From Solidesulfovibrio sp. (GTDB taxonomy: Bacteria; Desulfobacterota; Desulfovibrionia; Desulfovibrionales; Desulfovibrionaceae), in contig NZ_JBCFBA010000010.1 in the NCBI RefSeq assembly GCF_038562415.1, forward strand, positions 1 through 64,000: DNA of 64,000 nucleotides, given 5' to 3'. Each line of letters begins with the position of its first letter. Position 1 is the stretch's first letter. This document shows, piece by piece, positions 36,987-47,780 of this stretch. The notes under the pieces were generated by a model. That model did no database searches and had not been told where the DNA came from. It was given only the letters and a program-made list of their open reading frames with translations. Position numbers and translations under genes: made by a program.

Positions 36987-39422
36987 ATGCAGCCAACAAT
37001 CACGCCAGCTTCCCCGGACGGACCGCCCCTTGCCCAACGCGACCTCATCGCCGGCGAACAGTTCCTGCGGGAGGTCTTCTCCCGTTTCCTGAACTTCAAG
37101 ACGCACAGCCTGTACTTTCCGCGCGCCGCGGACGACCCCGCCGCCGGCGGCTTCGGCCCGGATTTCTCCCAGGCCGTGCATCTGCCGGCCGAGCGCAAGG
37201 TGCTCATCCCGCTGGCCGAGGCCGGCCGGCTGCTGGGGGTTTTCGTGGCCCGGGGGGCGAATCTTTCCGCGCCGCGCACCCTGCTGCCGCTTTTGCCGCG
37301 CGTCGCCGCCATGGCCCTGGCCCAGGCGCGACTGGCCCGGGCCGTGGCGACCGACCCGCTCACGGGCCTGGCCCGGGGCGAGGAGCTCCTGCGGGCGCTT
37401 TCCCGCGAGGTCGAGCTGGTCCAGGACCGCATCCTGCCCGGCTCGTCCAGCCTGGTCGACCCGGGGTTGGCCGGGCCGCGCGGCGGCTTCGGGCTGGCCG
37501 TGGTCGACCTGGACTATTTCAGCCGGGTGTCCGGGCAGCACGGCTTTTTGGCCGCCGAGGCGGTCCTGGCCGAGGTCGGGGCGCTTTTCGGCCGGCTGTC
37601 CCCCCAGCAGGGGCTGGCCTCCCGGCTGCACGACGACCTGTTCGGCTTTTTTTTGCCCGGGGCCTCGGCGGCCCGCTGCCGCGAGGCGGCCGAAACCTTC
37701 GTGCGGGAGCTCTCGCGCCTGACCTTTCCCGTGGCGGCCACGGGCGAATCCTTTCGCTTAACGGCCAGCGCCGGCTGCGCCGCCTATCCCCAGGACATGC
37801 GCGGCGGCCAGTTCGTGGCCCCGCCGGCCGAGCAGGCCCGCATCCTGCTGCGCAAGGCCAAGAAAGCCCTGGCCGTGGCCAAGGACCTGGGCCGCGACCA
37901 GGCCATGGCCTGCCACCGCATCCTGGCCGAGGGCGGCGTGGTCCTGGAGACTCTGCCCCTGTCGCGGCTGTCGGTCGGCCTGGGGCGCTTCGCCGACGCC
38001 GAGCCCGGCCAGCGCTTCCTGGTCTGGTCGCCGCGCAACGAACGTCCCCGCGACATCCGCAAGTCCGACGGCGAACGGGTGTCGGGCCGCTCGCCCACGG
38101 TCATCAAGGGCGAGATCGTGCTCATGGAAGTGGCCGAGGACATGGCCTTCGCCGAGGTGCTCCAGCTTGCCGACCCGCACCTGCCCATCGAGGCCGGCGA
38201 CCGGCTGCTGCTGGCCAGCCAAGCCGGCGACGAGGCGCCGCCCGCCGGCGAACCGGCCGCCCCGCCCCGGCGCGACAAGGTGTCCGGGCTCTACGAACAC
38301 CGCGATTTCCTGCGCCTGGTCGCCGCGGACCGGGAAAAGCAGGCCGCCCACGCCATGGCGCTGGTGCTGTTGCCCGTCTCGGCCGCCGAACGCCGCCAGG
38401 GCCGGCCGGCCGAGGCGGACATGGCCGAGGCGGCCGCCGCCTGCCGGGCTCATTTCGGCCAGGACGCCCTGGGCGGACGCTTCAGCGCCTCCAAGCTCGT
38501 CTTCTACCTGCCCGGCCGCGCGGCGGCCGAGCTTCGCGAGGCGGCCGAGGGCGCCCTGGCCGCGCTGTCCGACTGTCTGGGCGCGCCGGCGGCCCTGGGC
38601 CTGGCCGGCCATCCCTGCCTGGACTATTCCCGGGCCGACGTGCCGGAAAACTGCCGCAAGGCCCTGGACCACGCCCTGCTCCTGCCCAAGGGCCCCAAAC
38701 TGGCCGTGTTCGACTCCCTGTCGCTGACCGTCAGCGGCGACCGGCTTTTCGCCATGGGCGACATCTACGCGGCCATGGAGGAATACAAGCAGGCCCTTTT
38801 GGCCGACGACACCAACAGCCTGGCCCGCAATTCGCTGGGCATCTGCCTGGCCCGGCTGGGCCGGCTGGAAGCGGCCCGGGCGGAATTCACCCGGGTCATC
38901 GGCGGCGACCCCAAAAACACCATGGCCCTGTACAACCTGGGCTGCGTGTGCCGCCGCCTGTCCGAGACCAAGGCCGCCCGGGGGGCCTTCCGGAAATGCC
39001 TGCGGGCCGACCCGGGCCATGTCTACAGCCTGCTGCGCCTGGGGCGCATGGCCGAGGAGGACCGGCGCTTCGAAACGGCGCGCAAGTACTACCGCCAGGC
39101 CATGGAGTGCCGCGACGGGCCGCAACTCACCCTGCGCCACCTGGCCCGGCTGGCCTTTGCCCGGGGCCGGCGCGACGAGGCCCGGGAGCACCTGCACCAG
39201 GCCCTGGTCCACGACCCCCGGGACGCCTTTTCGCTGCACCTCATGGCCCGGCTCTACCTGGAGGAAGGCCAGGACCCGGCCATCGCCGAGGCCATGGCCC
39301 GGCAGGCGGCGGCCCTGCGGCCCGAGCGCCCCGAATTCTGGCGGGAACTGGCCAGGGCCTGCGACGCCCAGGGCAAGGCCGAGGCGGCCCGGGAGGCCAG
39401 GGCCCGGGCCGACGGCGTCTGA
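36987..39422 (+). CDS. Degenerate GGDEF-like and TPR protein
   Basis: An 811-residue cytoplasmic protein. Residues 120-300 form a GGDEF-like domain with DPLTGL (123-128) and VVDLDYF, but the GGDEF signature reads LHDDLF (214-219), so diguanylate cyclase activity is unlikely. Residues about 435-590 look like a second, more eroded GGDEF fold (GRFSASKLVFYLPG). Residues 600-805 contain about six TPR units. It is probably a binding or scaffold protein. GAAGG precedes the ATG at 36987. It stands alone. Confidence 0.82.
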   Translation: MQPTITPASPDGPPLAQRDLIAGEQFLREVFSRFLNFKTHSLYFPRAADDPAAGGFGPDFSQAVHLPAERKVLIPLAEAGRLLGVFVARGANLSAPRTLLPLLPRVAAMALAQARLARAVATDPLTGLARGEELLRALSREVELVQDRILPGSSSLVDPGLAGPRGGFGLAVVDLDYFSRVSGQHGFLAAEAVLAEVGALFGRLSPQQGLASRLHDDLFGFFLPGASAARCREAAETFVRELSRLTFPVAATGESFRLTASAGCAAYPQDMRGGQFVAPPAEQARILLRKAKKALAVAKDLGRDQAMACHRILAEGGVVLETLPLSRLSVGLGRFADAEPGQRFLVWSPRNERPRDIRKSDGERVSGRSPTVIKGEIVLMEVAEDMAFAEVLQLADPHLPIEAGDRLLLASQAGDEAPPAGEPAAPPRRDKVSGLYEHRDFLRLVAADREKQAAHAMALVLLPVSAAERRQGRPAEADMAEAAAACRAHFGQDALGGRFSASKLVFYLPGRAAAELREAAEGALAALSDCLGAPAALGLAGHPCLDYSRADVPENCRKALDHALLLPKGPKLAVFDSLSLTVSGDRLFAMGDIYAAMEEYKQALLADDTNSLARNSLGICLARLGRLEAARAEFTRVIGGDPKNTMALYNLGCVCRRLSETKAARGAFRKCLRADPGHVYSLLRLGRMAEEDRRFETARKYYRQAMECRDGPQLTLRHLARLAFARGRRDEAREHLHQALVHDPRDAFSLHLMARLYLEEGQDPAIAEAMARQAAALRPERPEFWRELARACDAQGKAEAAREARARADGV

Positions 39423-39559
39423 GGCCCGCCGCGGCCGGCGCACAATCGTGTGGACCTTCGGGGCGAAGTCTTTTAAACGAGGTGATACCCCGCGTCGGCC
39501 CAAGCATTTCCGGCGTCGTGCGAATCCCAATCATTTCAAGCTAGGAGCAAACGACGCCG

Positions 39560-40573
39560 ATGCGCTATTATTCCATCCAGTTTCTCCGTCTGTTCTTCAT
39601 GGCCGAGGTTCTATATCTCCATATCCAGGCCTACCTCAGCATCTACGGCCTCCCGGGGGGCACGATCTTTCATACCGTACCGTCCGCCTTCATGGCCGCC
39701 GCCCTGCCTTTTTTCAGCATTTCCGGCTTCATCATGGCCTTTCTCATCGACATCGGCTACCGCAACTTCCTGCCCCGGCGCCTGCTGCGCGTGTACCCCA
39801 CGTATTTTTGCGGCGTGGCCATCGCCGTGGCCGTCAACTGGTTTTTATGGAACAAACCGCCCACCACCCACCTGTTCGCCGCCGCCTCGCTGTTGCCCCT
39901 GGGGCCGGCCGACCTGCCCCTGCGCGTCGAATGGACGCTCATTTACGAGATCGCCTATTACGTCGTCATCGCGCCCTTCGCCCTGCCCCGGTTTCGCCGC
40001 TATTTCGTGCCGTTCCTGTTCGTCTGGGCGGCGGCCATCTTTTTCGCCTATTACGTCCTCGACATGCAGGAGGCCCACATCTTCACGACCTGGCGCACCG
40101 TCTTGCTGTCGAACTTCGGCCTCTACTTCATCACCGGCGCCCTGGTCTACCATCTGCAAAAAAGGACGCCGACCTGGCACTGGAGCCTCTCCGTCGGCCT
40201 CATTTGCCTCAGCGCCGCCATCTGCGTCGCCACCTCCTGGAACCGGCCCCCCGGACTGATCAAGGACATGGGCGAAATCCTGCTCTGGAGCCTGTGCTCG
40301 GCCGTAAGCCTCTATTGCGTGGTCAAACTCGAGGACAAGTGGCGCCATCCCCTCCTCGAAACCATCTCCAACTTCGGCGACTACGCCTATGCCTACTACC
40401 TCATCCACGCCACCATCCTGTCGGCCTTTTTCTCCATCGCGGTCTACACCTTCGGCTGGCGCCTCAACAACGCCACGGCCCTGGCCGGCCTGGGCCTGGT
40501 GGCCGTGCTCGGCTATTTCTTCGGCAGGCTGGACATGCGCCTGCATGGCTTCTTCAAAAAAAGGTTGCGCTGA
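39560..40573 (+). CDS. Acyltransferase 3 family membrane protein
   Basis: A 337-residue protein with about ten transmembrane helices. Family features include MRYYSIQFLRLFFMAEVLY, the RRLLRVYPTYF motif near residue 72, EWTLIYEIAYYVV and the late YAYYLIHATI segment. Such OafA-like proteins O-acylate surface polysaccharides or lipids. The next gene, an SGNH-type protein starting 2 nt after its stop, probably acts with it. AGGAG lies 12 nt before the ATG. Confidence 0.88.
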   Translation: MRYYSIQFLRLFFMAEVLYLHIQAYLSIYGLPGGTIFHTVPSAFMAAALPFFSISGFIMAFLIDIGYRNFLPRRLLRVYPTYFCGVAIAVAVNWFLWNKPPTTHLFAAASLLPLGPADLPLRVEWTLIYEIAYYVVIAPFALPRFRRYFVPFLFVWAAAIFFAYYVLDMQEAHIFTTWRTVLLSNFGLYFITGALVYHLQKRTPTWHWSLSVGLICLSAAICVATSWNRPPGLIKDMGEILLWSLCSAVSLYCVVKLEDKWRHPLLETISNFGDYAYAYYLIHATILSAFFSIAVYTFGWRLNNATALAGLGLVAVLGYFFGRLDMRLHGFFKKRLR

Positions 40574-40575
40574 CC

Positions 40576-41703
40576 ATGGCCCACCACATCCGACATCGCC
40601 CGACAGGCCGCGGACAGCGCCTGGCCCTGGTTTTCGTCTGCGCCCTGTGCGGCCTGCTGTGGCCCGCCCTGCCCGGGCGCGGCCAACCGCTGCCGCTGGG
40701 ATTCCAGCCGGACCGCGTCTTCGAGCAGATCGCGGCCAACCGGGCGGCCTACGACCGGGTGGTGTTCGTCTTCGGCGATTCCGTGGTCATGATGTGCTCC
40801 CTGGAACCGGTGGATTTTTCCCAGTTGCAGGCCAAAAAAAACGACACCCAGTTCATGATCTCGGCCATGGCCGAGAAGATGCGCCAGGCCAACGACCCCG
40901 GGGAGCAGGTCCGCGACCCCTTGTGGTGCATGCGCTCCCCGGCCTCGGCCCTCAACGCCCTGTTCGCCGATTCGGGCCTGCTCACCGCCTCGGACCACGG
41001 CCTGACCGTCCCGGCGGCCCGGCTGGTGGCCGCCTACGCCGGGGCGCTGGGCATGCCCCTGCCCAAGGACGTGGCCGCCCGAGCCGAGGAAATCGCCGGG
41101 CTTTTCGCCTCGGGCGTCATCCGCGACGGCGACGTGGTCATCCTGGAGGACGCGGGCTACAACGGGCAAAACCCCGATGCCTACGAGCAGGACTGGCTCG
41201 TCCTGGGGCGGACGGTGCTGCGCGGGGCGGCCGTGACGCTGGTGCTGTTCGACATGTTCGACGACATCCCCGAGGAGCCGGTCATGGGCATCCCGCCCGA
41301 CGGCTTCCGCTTCGAGGCCGCCTTCCCGAGCCCGGCCACGGGCGGCAGCCGCAGCCACAACCAGGCCCTGCGCGACGCCGCGGCCAAGCTGGCCAAGGAC
41401 CCGGACAACAAGGGCACACTCGTCTTCCTGGACATGCGCCGGCGCATGGACGCCTTCCGGGCCGCCCTGGACGCGACCTTCGGCCTGGCCGCCCTGACCC
41501 CGGAGGGCATCCACCCCAACCTCTGGGGCGAAGCGTATCTGGCCCGGGAACTGCTGCGCGCCGCCGGGCTGGCCCCCCTTCTCACCAACACGGGGCCCTA
41601 CCGCGAGATGCTCGCGGCCAACGCCTCGCGCCTGGCCCTGAGCGGCCGGGAAGTCGACCCGGCCAAGGCCCGGGAATTCATCGACGCCTGGCTCCTTCCC
41701 TGA
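40576..41703 (+). CDS. Exported SGNH-hydrolase-like protein
   Basis: A 375-residue protein with a signal peptide (basic start, LALVFVCALCGLLWPALPG). The SGNH block I motif is VFGDSVVM (about 66-73) and the final His is in EGIHPNLWGEAYLARELL, although the usual Asp two residues earlier is replaced by Glu-Gly-Ile. A catalytic triad is therefore plausible but not certain. It starts 2 nt after the acyltransferase stop, so it is coupled and likely transfers or removes acyl groups outside the membrane. Confidence 0.78.
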   Translation: MAHHIRHRPTGRGQRLALVFVCALCGLLWPALPGRGQPLPLGFQPDRVFEQIAANRAAYDRVVFVFGDSVVMMCSLEPVDFSQLQAKKNDTQFMISAMAEKMRQANDPGEQVRDPLWCMRSPASALNALFADSGLLTASDHGLTVPAARLVAAYAGALGMPLPKDVAARAEEIAGLFASGVIRDGDVVILEDAGYNGQNPDAYEQDWLVLGRTVLRGAAVTLVLFDMFDDIPEEPVMGIPPDGFRFEAAFPSPATGGSRSHNQALRDAAAKLAKDPDNKGTLVFLDMRRRMDAFRAALDATFGLAALTPEGIHPNLWGEAYLARELLRAAGLAPLLTNTGPYREMLAANASRLALSGREVDPAKAREFIDAWLLP

Positions 41704-41715
41704 CCCTGTGGCCGG

Positions 41716-41760
41716 GACAACAAAACGGGCCGCGACCGGGAACACCCGATCGCGGCCCGT
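41716..41760 (-). terminator. Intrinsic terminator of the Pro-rich protein gene
   Basis: A perfect 11-bp stem (ACGGGCCGCGA with its complement, 41725-41735 and 41750-41760) is followed on the minus strand by TTTTGTTG. It may also end transcription from the convergent SGNH gene. Confidence 0.75.
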
Positions 41761-41794
41761 TGCCGCGCCCGGCCCGTCCGGGCGCGGATCCGCC

Positions 41795-42163
41795 CTACCG
41801 GGGGCGCGGCCCCAGGGGCCCGGGACCGAATCCCGGGCCAGGCCCCAGAGGCAGGGGCGCCAGCGGCGGGCGCGGCGCCACCACCGGCCCCACGGCCACG
41901 GGCCGCACCGGCGGCCCGTAAGGCCTGGGGCCGACCCACACCGGCGGCGGCAGATAGGCCGGGCCGACATAGACCGGCGGCGGCGCATAGACCACCGGCG
42001 GCGGCGCGTAGACCGGCTCCACGTACACGGGCGGCGGACCGACCGCGGCGTAGACGGGCAGGCTCACGGCGAAGCCCGGCCCGGCCACGGTGAGCGCCCT
42101 GGCCGACGCGGCCGTGGCCAGCACGGCCAGACACAGGATGGCAATGGCAAGCAGACGTTTCAT
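41795..42163 (-). CDS. Small exported proline-rich protein
   Basis: A 122-residue protein with a signal peptide (MKRLLAIAILCLAVLATAAS, cleavage near SARA). The mature part is dominated by Pro, Val, Tyr and Gly with recurring VYxPPPV units (VYAPPPVVYAPPPVYVGP). No enzymatic motif; likely extended or disordered in the periplasm or envelope. GGGAGG lies before the ATG at 42163. Similar Pro-rich exported proteins are common and uncharacterised. Confidence 0.75.
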   Translation of the reverse strand: MKRLLAIAILCLAVLATAASARALTVAGPGFAVSLPVYAAVGPPPVYVEPVYAPPPVVYAPPPVYVGPAYLPPPVWVGPRPYGPPVRPVAVGPVVAPRPPLAPLPLGPGPGFGPGPLGPRPR

Positions 42164-42419
42164 GGTGTACCTCCCGGTGACGCATCGCAGGAACGCCACA
42201 CGTGATGCCAAAACCATGCCAGGCGAAAGGCCGGCCGGCCGGCCCGGATTCCCGCGCCGGGCCCGGGCGCGGCCGGGTTCGCGCCCACCCGCCGGTTTCA
42301 CGGATTGCACCCGCCGACGCGCCGGTTACGGAAGTTGCCCACACCGCCGACATCTCGGCAAAGTCCTTGCCCGCCGGCCGCAACGGCATTATTTTTCCTC
42401 GGACGCCAAGGGGGAGGCC

Positions 42420-42638
42420 ATGGTCTTTTCGGATCGCATCTGGGAACGCACCGTCGCCATGACCAGGTTCGGCCACAGTTCCACCGACGCCCTGCTGACC
42501 GGCCTGGCCGCCAGCCATTTCGCCCTGGAGCGCCTGGGGCCGCGCATGGGCGACAACGTCCCGGACGACACGCCCCGGGCCATCACCACCCGCATGCTGG
42601 ACACCGGGCTCGGCGCCCTCGTGCGCGCCCGCATCTGA
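42420..42638 (+). CDS. Small hypothetical protein
   Basis: A 72-residue cytoplasmic protein beginning MVFSDRIWERTVAMTRFGHS. GGGGGAGG lies 2 nt before the ATG, tight spacing but strong. Balanced composition and a defined stop suggest a real gene, yet no family is recognised. It converges with the DUF169 gene, separated by a terminator. Confidence 0.5.
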   Translation: MVFSDRIWERTVAMTRFGHSSTDALLTGLAASHFALERLGPRMGDNVPDDTPRAITTRMLDTGLGALVRARI

Positions 42639-42670
42639 CGCCACCCCGACGCCAGCCGCCGCCGGCCATG

Positions 42671-42697
42671 AAAAAGGCGGCCCCGAGGGACCGCCCC
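42671..42697 (-). terminator. Intrinsic terminator of the DUF169 gene
   Basis: A GGCGG/CCGCC stem with inner paired Gs and Cs (42676-42695) is followed on the minus strand by five T residues (42671-42675), about 25 nt past the stop at 42722. Confidence 0.7.
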
Positions 42698-42721
42698 AAA
42701 CGCGCGAAGCGCCCGTTTGGC

Positions 42722-43522
42722 CTATTCGGCGGCCACGACCGGCGCCTCCACCTTCTTGAACACGATCAACGGACAGTTCTTGCAGATGTCCGCGCCCGGG
42801 AAGGGATGGCCGGCGCGGGTCACCGAGGCGCCGCCCGTGGCCTGCTTGCGGGCCAGGAGGCGACCGACCACCAGGGGCATGTCCGGGCCGGGAATGGCCA
42901 CGTTGATCTCGCCGCGCTCGGTCTTGCCGGCGTTGTAGCTGCCGCTGCAGGCCAGGAAGACATTGGCCTCGCCGGTGTTGAAGGCCTGGACGTTGCCGGC
43001 GCAGGCCGCCGAGTTCATGGTCATGTTGGGCCGCAGGGGATGGATGTCCCGGGCGGCCATCCAGTCCACCACCAGGTGGTAGGCCTGCATGTTGTCGCAG
43101 TAGAAATGCACCACGTCCGGGGCGAAGGGGGCCTCGGCCAGGGGGGAGACGACCACGGCCAGGAGTTCCTTTTGCAGGCGCGGCTTGCTGCGCACGAAAC
43201 GTTCGGCCTGCTCCAGGTCGCGCACGTACTTGAGGTGGCCCTTGATCTCGGCCTCGTCGATGTCCTTCCAGCCGAACACGCACTTGGCGTTGCCGCAGCC
43301 GAGCTGCTCCTTGCCCATGAGCACGGTCAGACCTTCCATGCGGGCGCCGAGTTCGGCCTGGCAGAAGGTCAGGGCCTTGGCCGGCAGGTAGTAGCCGCCT
43401 CTGGCCTTGAGGGCGTCGAGTTCGGCCTGGTCGAAGAAGTACTTGATGGCCACGGGGTAGTGCATCAGCCGCAACTCGTCCATGAGGACGCGCTGCATTT
43501 CCTGGTACGACATGGTTTCCAT
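42722..43522 (-). CDS. DUF169-family protein
   Basis: A 266-residue protein of the uncharacterised DUF169 family, frequent in anaerobes and archaea. Family hallmarks are ALTFCQAELGARMEGL and LGCGNAKCVFGW, with further cysteines in CAGNVQAF, LACSGSYNAGK and the C-terminal DICKNCPLIVF. The conserved cysteines suggest metal or cofactor binding. AAAGGAG lies 5 nt before the ATG at 43522, and a promoter-like pair lies about 105-135 nt upstream. No functional neighbour. Confidence 0.85.
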   Translation of the reverse strand: METMSYQEMQRVLMDELRLMHYPVAIKYFFDQAELDALKARGGYYLPAKALTFCQAELGARMEGLTVLMGKEQLGCGNAKCVFGWKDIDEAEIKGHLKYVRDLEQAERFVRSKPRLQKELLAVVVSPLAEAPFAPDVVHFYCDNMQAYHLVVDWMAARDIHPLRPNMTMNSAACAGNVQAFNTGEANVFLACSGSYNAGKTERGEINVAIPGPDMPLVVGRLLARKQATGGASVTRAGHPFPGADICKNCPLIVFKKVEAPVVAAE

Positions 43523-43627
43523 GATGGCTCCTTTTGGCCGAGGCCCTCGGGGCATGGCCCGAAATCCAGCCTTGCGCCCGGGGCGTTGCGCCTTCGGACG
43601 ATCGATCTGGCTTGACGATAGCCGGTG

Positions 43628-43655
43628 GGTATCGACTTTGGCCAGGTACTGTCAA
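43628..43655 (-). promoter_or_regulatory. Possible promoter of the DUF169 gene
   Basis: On the minus strand a perfect TTGACA (43650-43655) is 16 nt from GATACC (43628-43633). The -10 match is moderate. It is the best candidate in the 316-nt gap upstream of the gene. Confidence 0.45.
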
Positions 43656-43713
43656 CAAAAAAGGGATATTGCCTGATTTATCACGTGGGGGGTGGCGCGG
43701 GGATTTGCTGGAC

Positions 43714-43749
43714 GCGGCAGACTTGCTCTTTTTTTCACAAATCTGCCGC
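43714..43749. other. 12-bp stem-loop with a T-rich loop
   Basis: GCGGCAGACTTG (43714-43725) pairs with CAAATCTGCCGC (43738-43749) with one mismatch. The loop contains CTTTTTTTCA, and the right arm overlaps the CTTTTTTTCACAAAT motif also found before the CBS gene. It lies downstream of the nitroreductase gene and could end its transcript. Confidence 0.45.
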
Positions 43750-43838
43750 TTTTCTTATGGGATCACAGGACACACACCAACAGGCATCCTACGGGCATGC
43801 GATGTTCACGCACACGCCATACCAGTCGAGGCGTGATC

Positions 43839-44489
43839 CTAGGCCTTGGGATAGCCCAGGCTCTGGGCCAGGGTGACGCGCTTGCCCTCGGCCAGGCCCA
43901 TGGCCTTGGCCAGGGCCGCCGTGTCGATGCTGGCCCGCACCACCGTGGCCAGCCCCATGGCGGCGCAGTAGAGGTAGACGTTCTGGCTGACGAACCCGGT
44001 GTCGGCCCCGGCGTAGAAGAGTTTCTCCTCGGCCGTCGATCCGGCCACCTTGCCCATGTCGGCCACGTAGACCAGGTTGACCGGCACCGTGCCCGCCAGG
44101 GCCTGCTTGCCCGTGGCCGCCCGGATGTCGGCGCCGGAAAGCTGCATCAGGGCATGGTCCTTGGGCGCGTACAGGTACAGCCCGTCGGCCTTGGCCACGT
44201 AGATGTCGATCTCCTGGCGGTTCTGGGCCGTGGGCGCGGTACGCTTGCCCGCCTCGGGCCGGTTGACGCCGCCCGCCGCCCACAACAGCCCGGACAGGAC
44301 GTCGTCGGGCACGGGGCGCGAATCGATGTCCCGCCGGGTCTGGCGCAGCCGCAACGCCTCTTCCAGGGTCTTGGCCCCGGGCAGGGCCGGCGCGGGAAGC
44401 GTCGACGCCGGCCCGGCCAGGCCGGTCCCGGGCACGGCCCAACCGGCCGCAACCACGCCCGCCGCCATCAGAAAATGCCTTCGATCCAT
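43839..44489 (-). CDS. Tat-exported nitroreductase-family protein
   Basis: A 216-residue flavin-fold protein of the nitroreductase family. The N-terminus MDRRHFLMAAGVVAAGWAVP is a twin-Arg type signal, implying export of a folded, cofactor-loaded protein. The domain has LRLRQTRRDIDSRPVPDDVLSGLLWAAGGVNRP, APTAQNRQEI and the late GADTGFVSQNVYLYCAAMGLATV segment, as in SagB-type members. AGGAGG lies 7 nt before the ATG at 44489. Substrate unknown. Possibly monocistronic. Confidence 0.87.
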   Translation of the reverse strand: MDRRHFLMAAGVVAAGWAVPGTGLAGPASTLPAPALPGAKTLEEALRLRQTRRDIDSRPVPDDVLSGLLWAAGGVNRPEAGKRTAPTAQNRQEIDIYVAKADGLYLYAPKDHALMQLSGADIRAATGKQALAGTVPVNLVYVADMGKVAGSTAEEKLFYAGADTGFVSQNVYLYCAAMGLATVVRASIDTAALAKAMGLAEGKRVTLAQSLGYPKA

Positions 44490-44627
44490 ACGCAAACCTC
44501 CTGAACGCCCTGCGTTCGCCGGCCCAGCATAGTCCCGGCCCGCCCGGCCGGCAACCGCCTCGACCGCCCTTGCCCCGGCCCATGAAAAAGGCCATATACG
44601 GAAAACCCGTCTTTCCAGGCATCCCCC

Positions 44628-47162
<2,535 letters not shown>

Positions 47163-47239
47163 CCGCCCGCCCGACGGGCCTGCATCCTTCTTGCATGACC
47201 CTTGGGCCAGCCCCGCCCGGCGGGGAGCAAGGACGCCCC

Positions 47240-47674
47240 ATGCACGCCCGACGCCCCCTGGAAAAAACCGTCGCCTTCCTGTGCGGGCTGCTGGCCGTCG
47301 GCTGGATCGGCGGAGCCTGCGGCGCGACGCTCTACAAGGCCGTCTATTGGCTCGCCTGCGACGCCTGGCCGGACACCGGCCTCTACGGCCTGCTTCCCGG
47401 CCCCGCCGTGCGCGCCGTCCTGGCCATGCCCAGGGACGAGCCGCTGCGCCAGATCCTGCTTTACCTGCTCACCGGCGACCTGCTCACCTATATCCTCCTC
47501 GTTCCGCCGCTTGTGCTCCTGCCCTGCCTGGCCTGGCTGCTGTCGGGCCACGGCCCGCAGGAAACCTGGCGCCTGGCCGCGCGGCCCTTCACCCCGGCCT
47601 CCCCCGGCCGGGGCGACCCGGTTTCCGAATCGGGCCGGTTGCGGCGCGGCCGTGGATTGCCGGGCCCAGGCTAG
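47240..47674 (+). CDS. Small membrane protein of unknown function
   Basis: A 144-residue protein with two clear hydrophobic segments (AFLCGLLAVGWIGGACGATL near residue 12 and LLTYILLVPPLVLLPCLAWLL near 78) and a charged Gly/Arg-rich C-terminus. AAGGA lies 6 nt before the ATG. It follows the hybrid kinase by 77 nt on the same strand and may share its transcript. No family recognised. Confidence 0.6.
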   Translation: MHARRPLEKTVAFLCGLLAVGWIGGACGATLYKAVYWLACDAWPDTGLYGLLPGPAVRAVLAMPRDEPLRQILLYLLTGDLLTYILLVPPLVLLPCLAWLLSGHGPQETWRLAARPFTPASPGRGDPVSESGRLRRGRGLPGPG

Positions 47675-47725
47675 GCCGGGCATTCCACCGATCGTGGAAC
47701 ACGCCGCCGGCCGCCCCGCGCCACG

Positions 47726-47756
47726 AAAAAGGCCGGGGGACACGCGTCCCCCGGCC
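47726..47756 (-). terminator. Intrinsic terminator of the RND efflux operon
   Basis: A perfect 11-bp stem (GGCCGGGGGAC with GTCCCCCGGCC) with a 4-nt loop is followed on the minus strand by five T residues. It begins 25 nt past the pump stop. It may act on both strands. Confidence 0.85.
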
Positions 47757-47780
47757 CCGAAGGCTTGGCCCCAAGACCGC

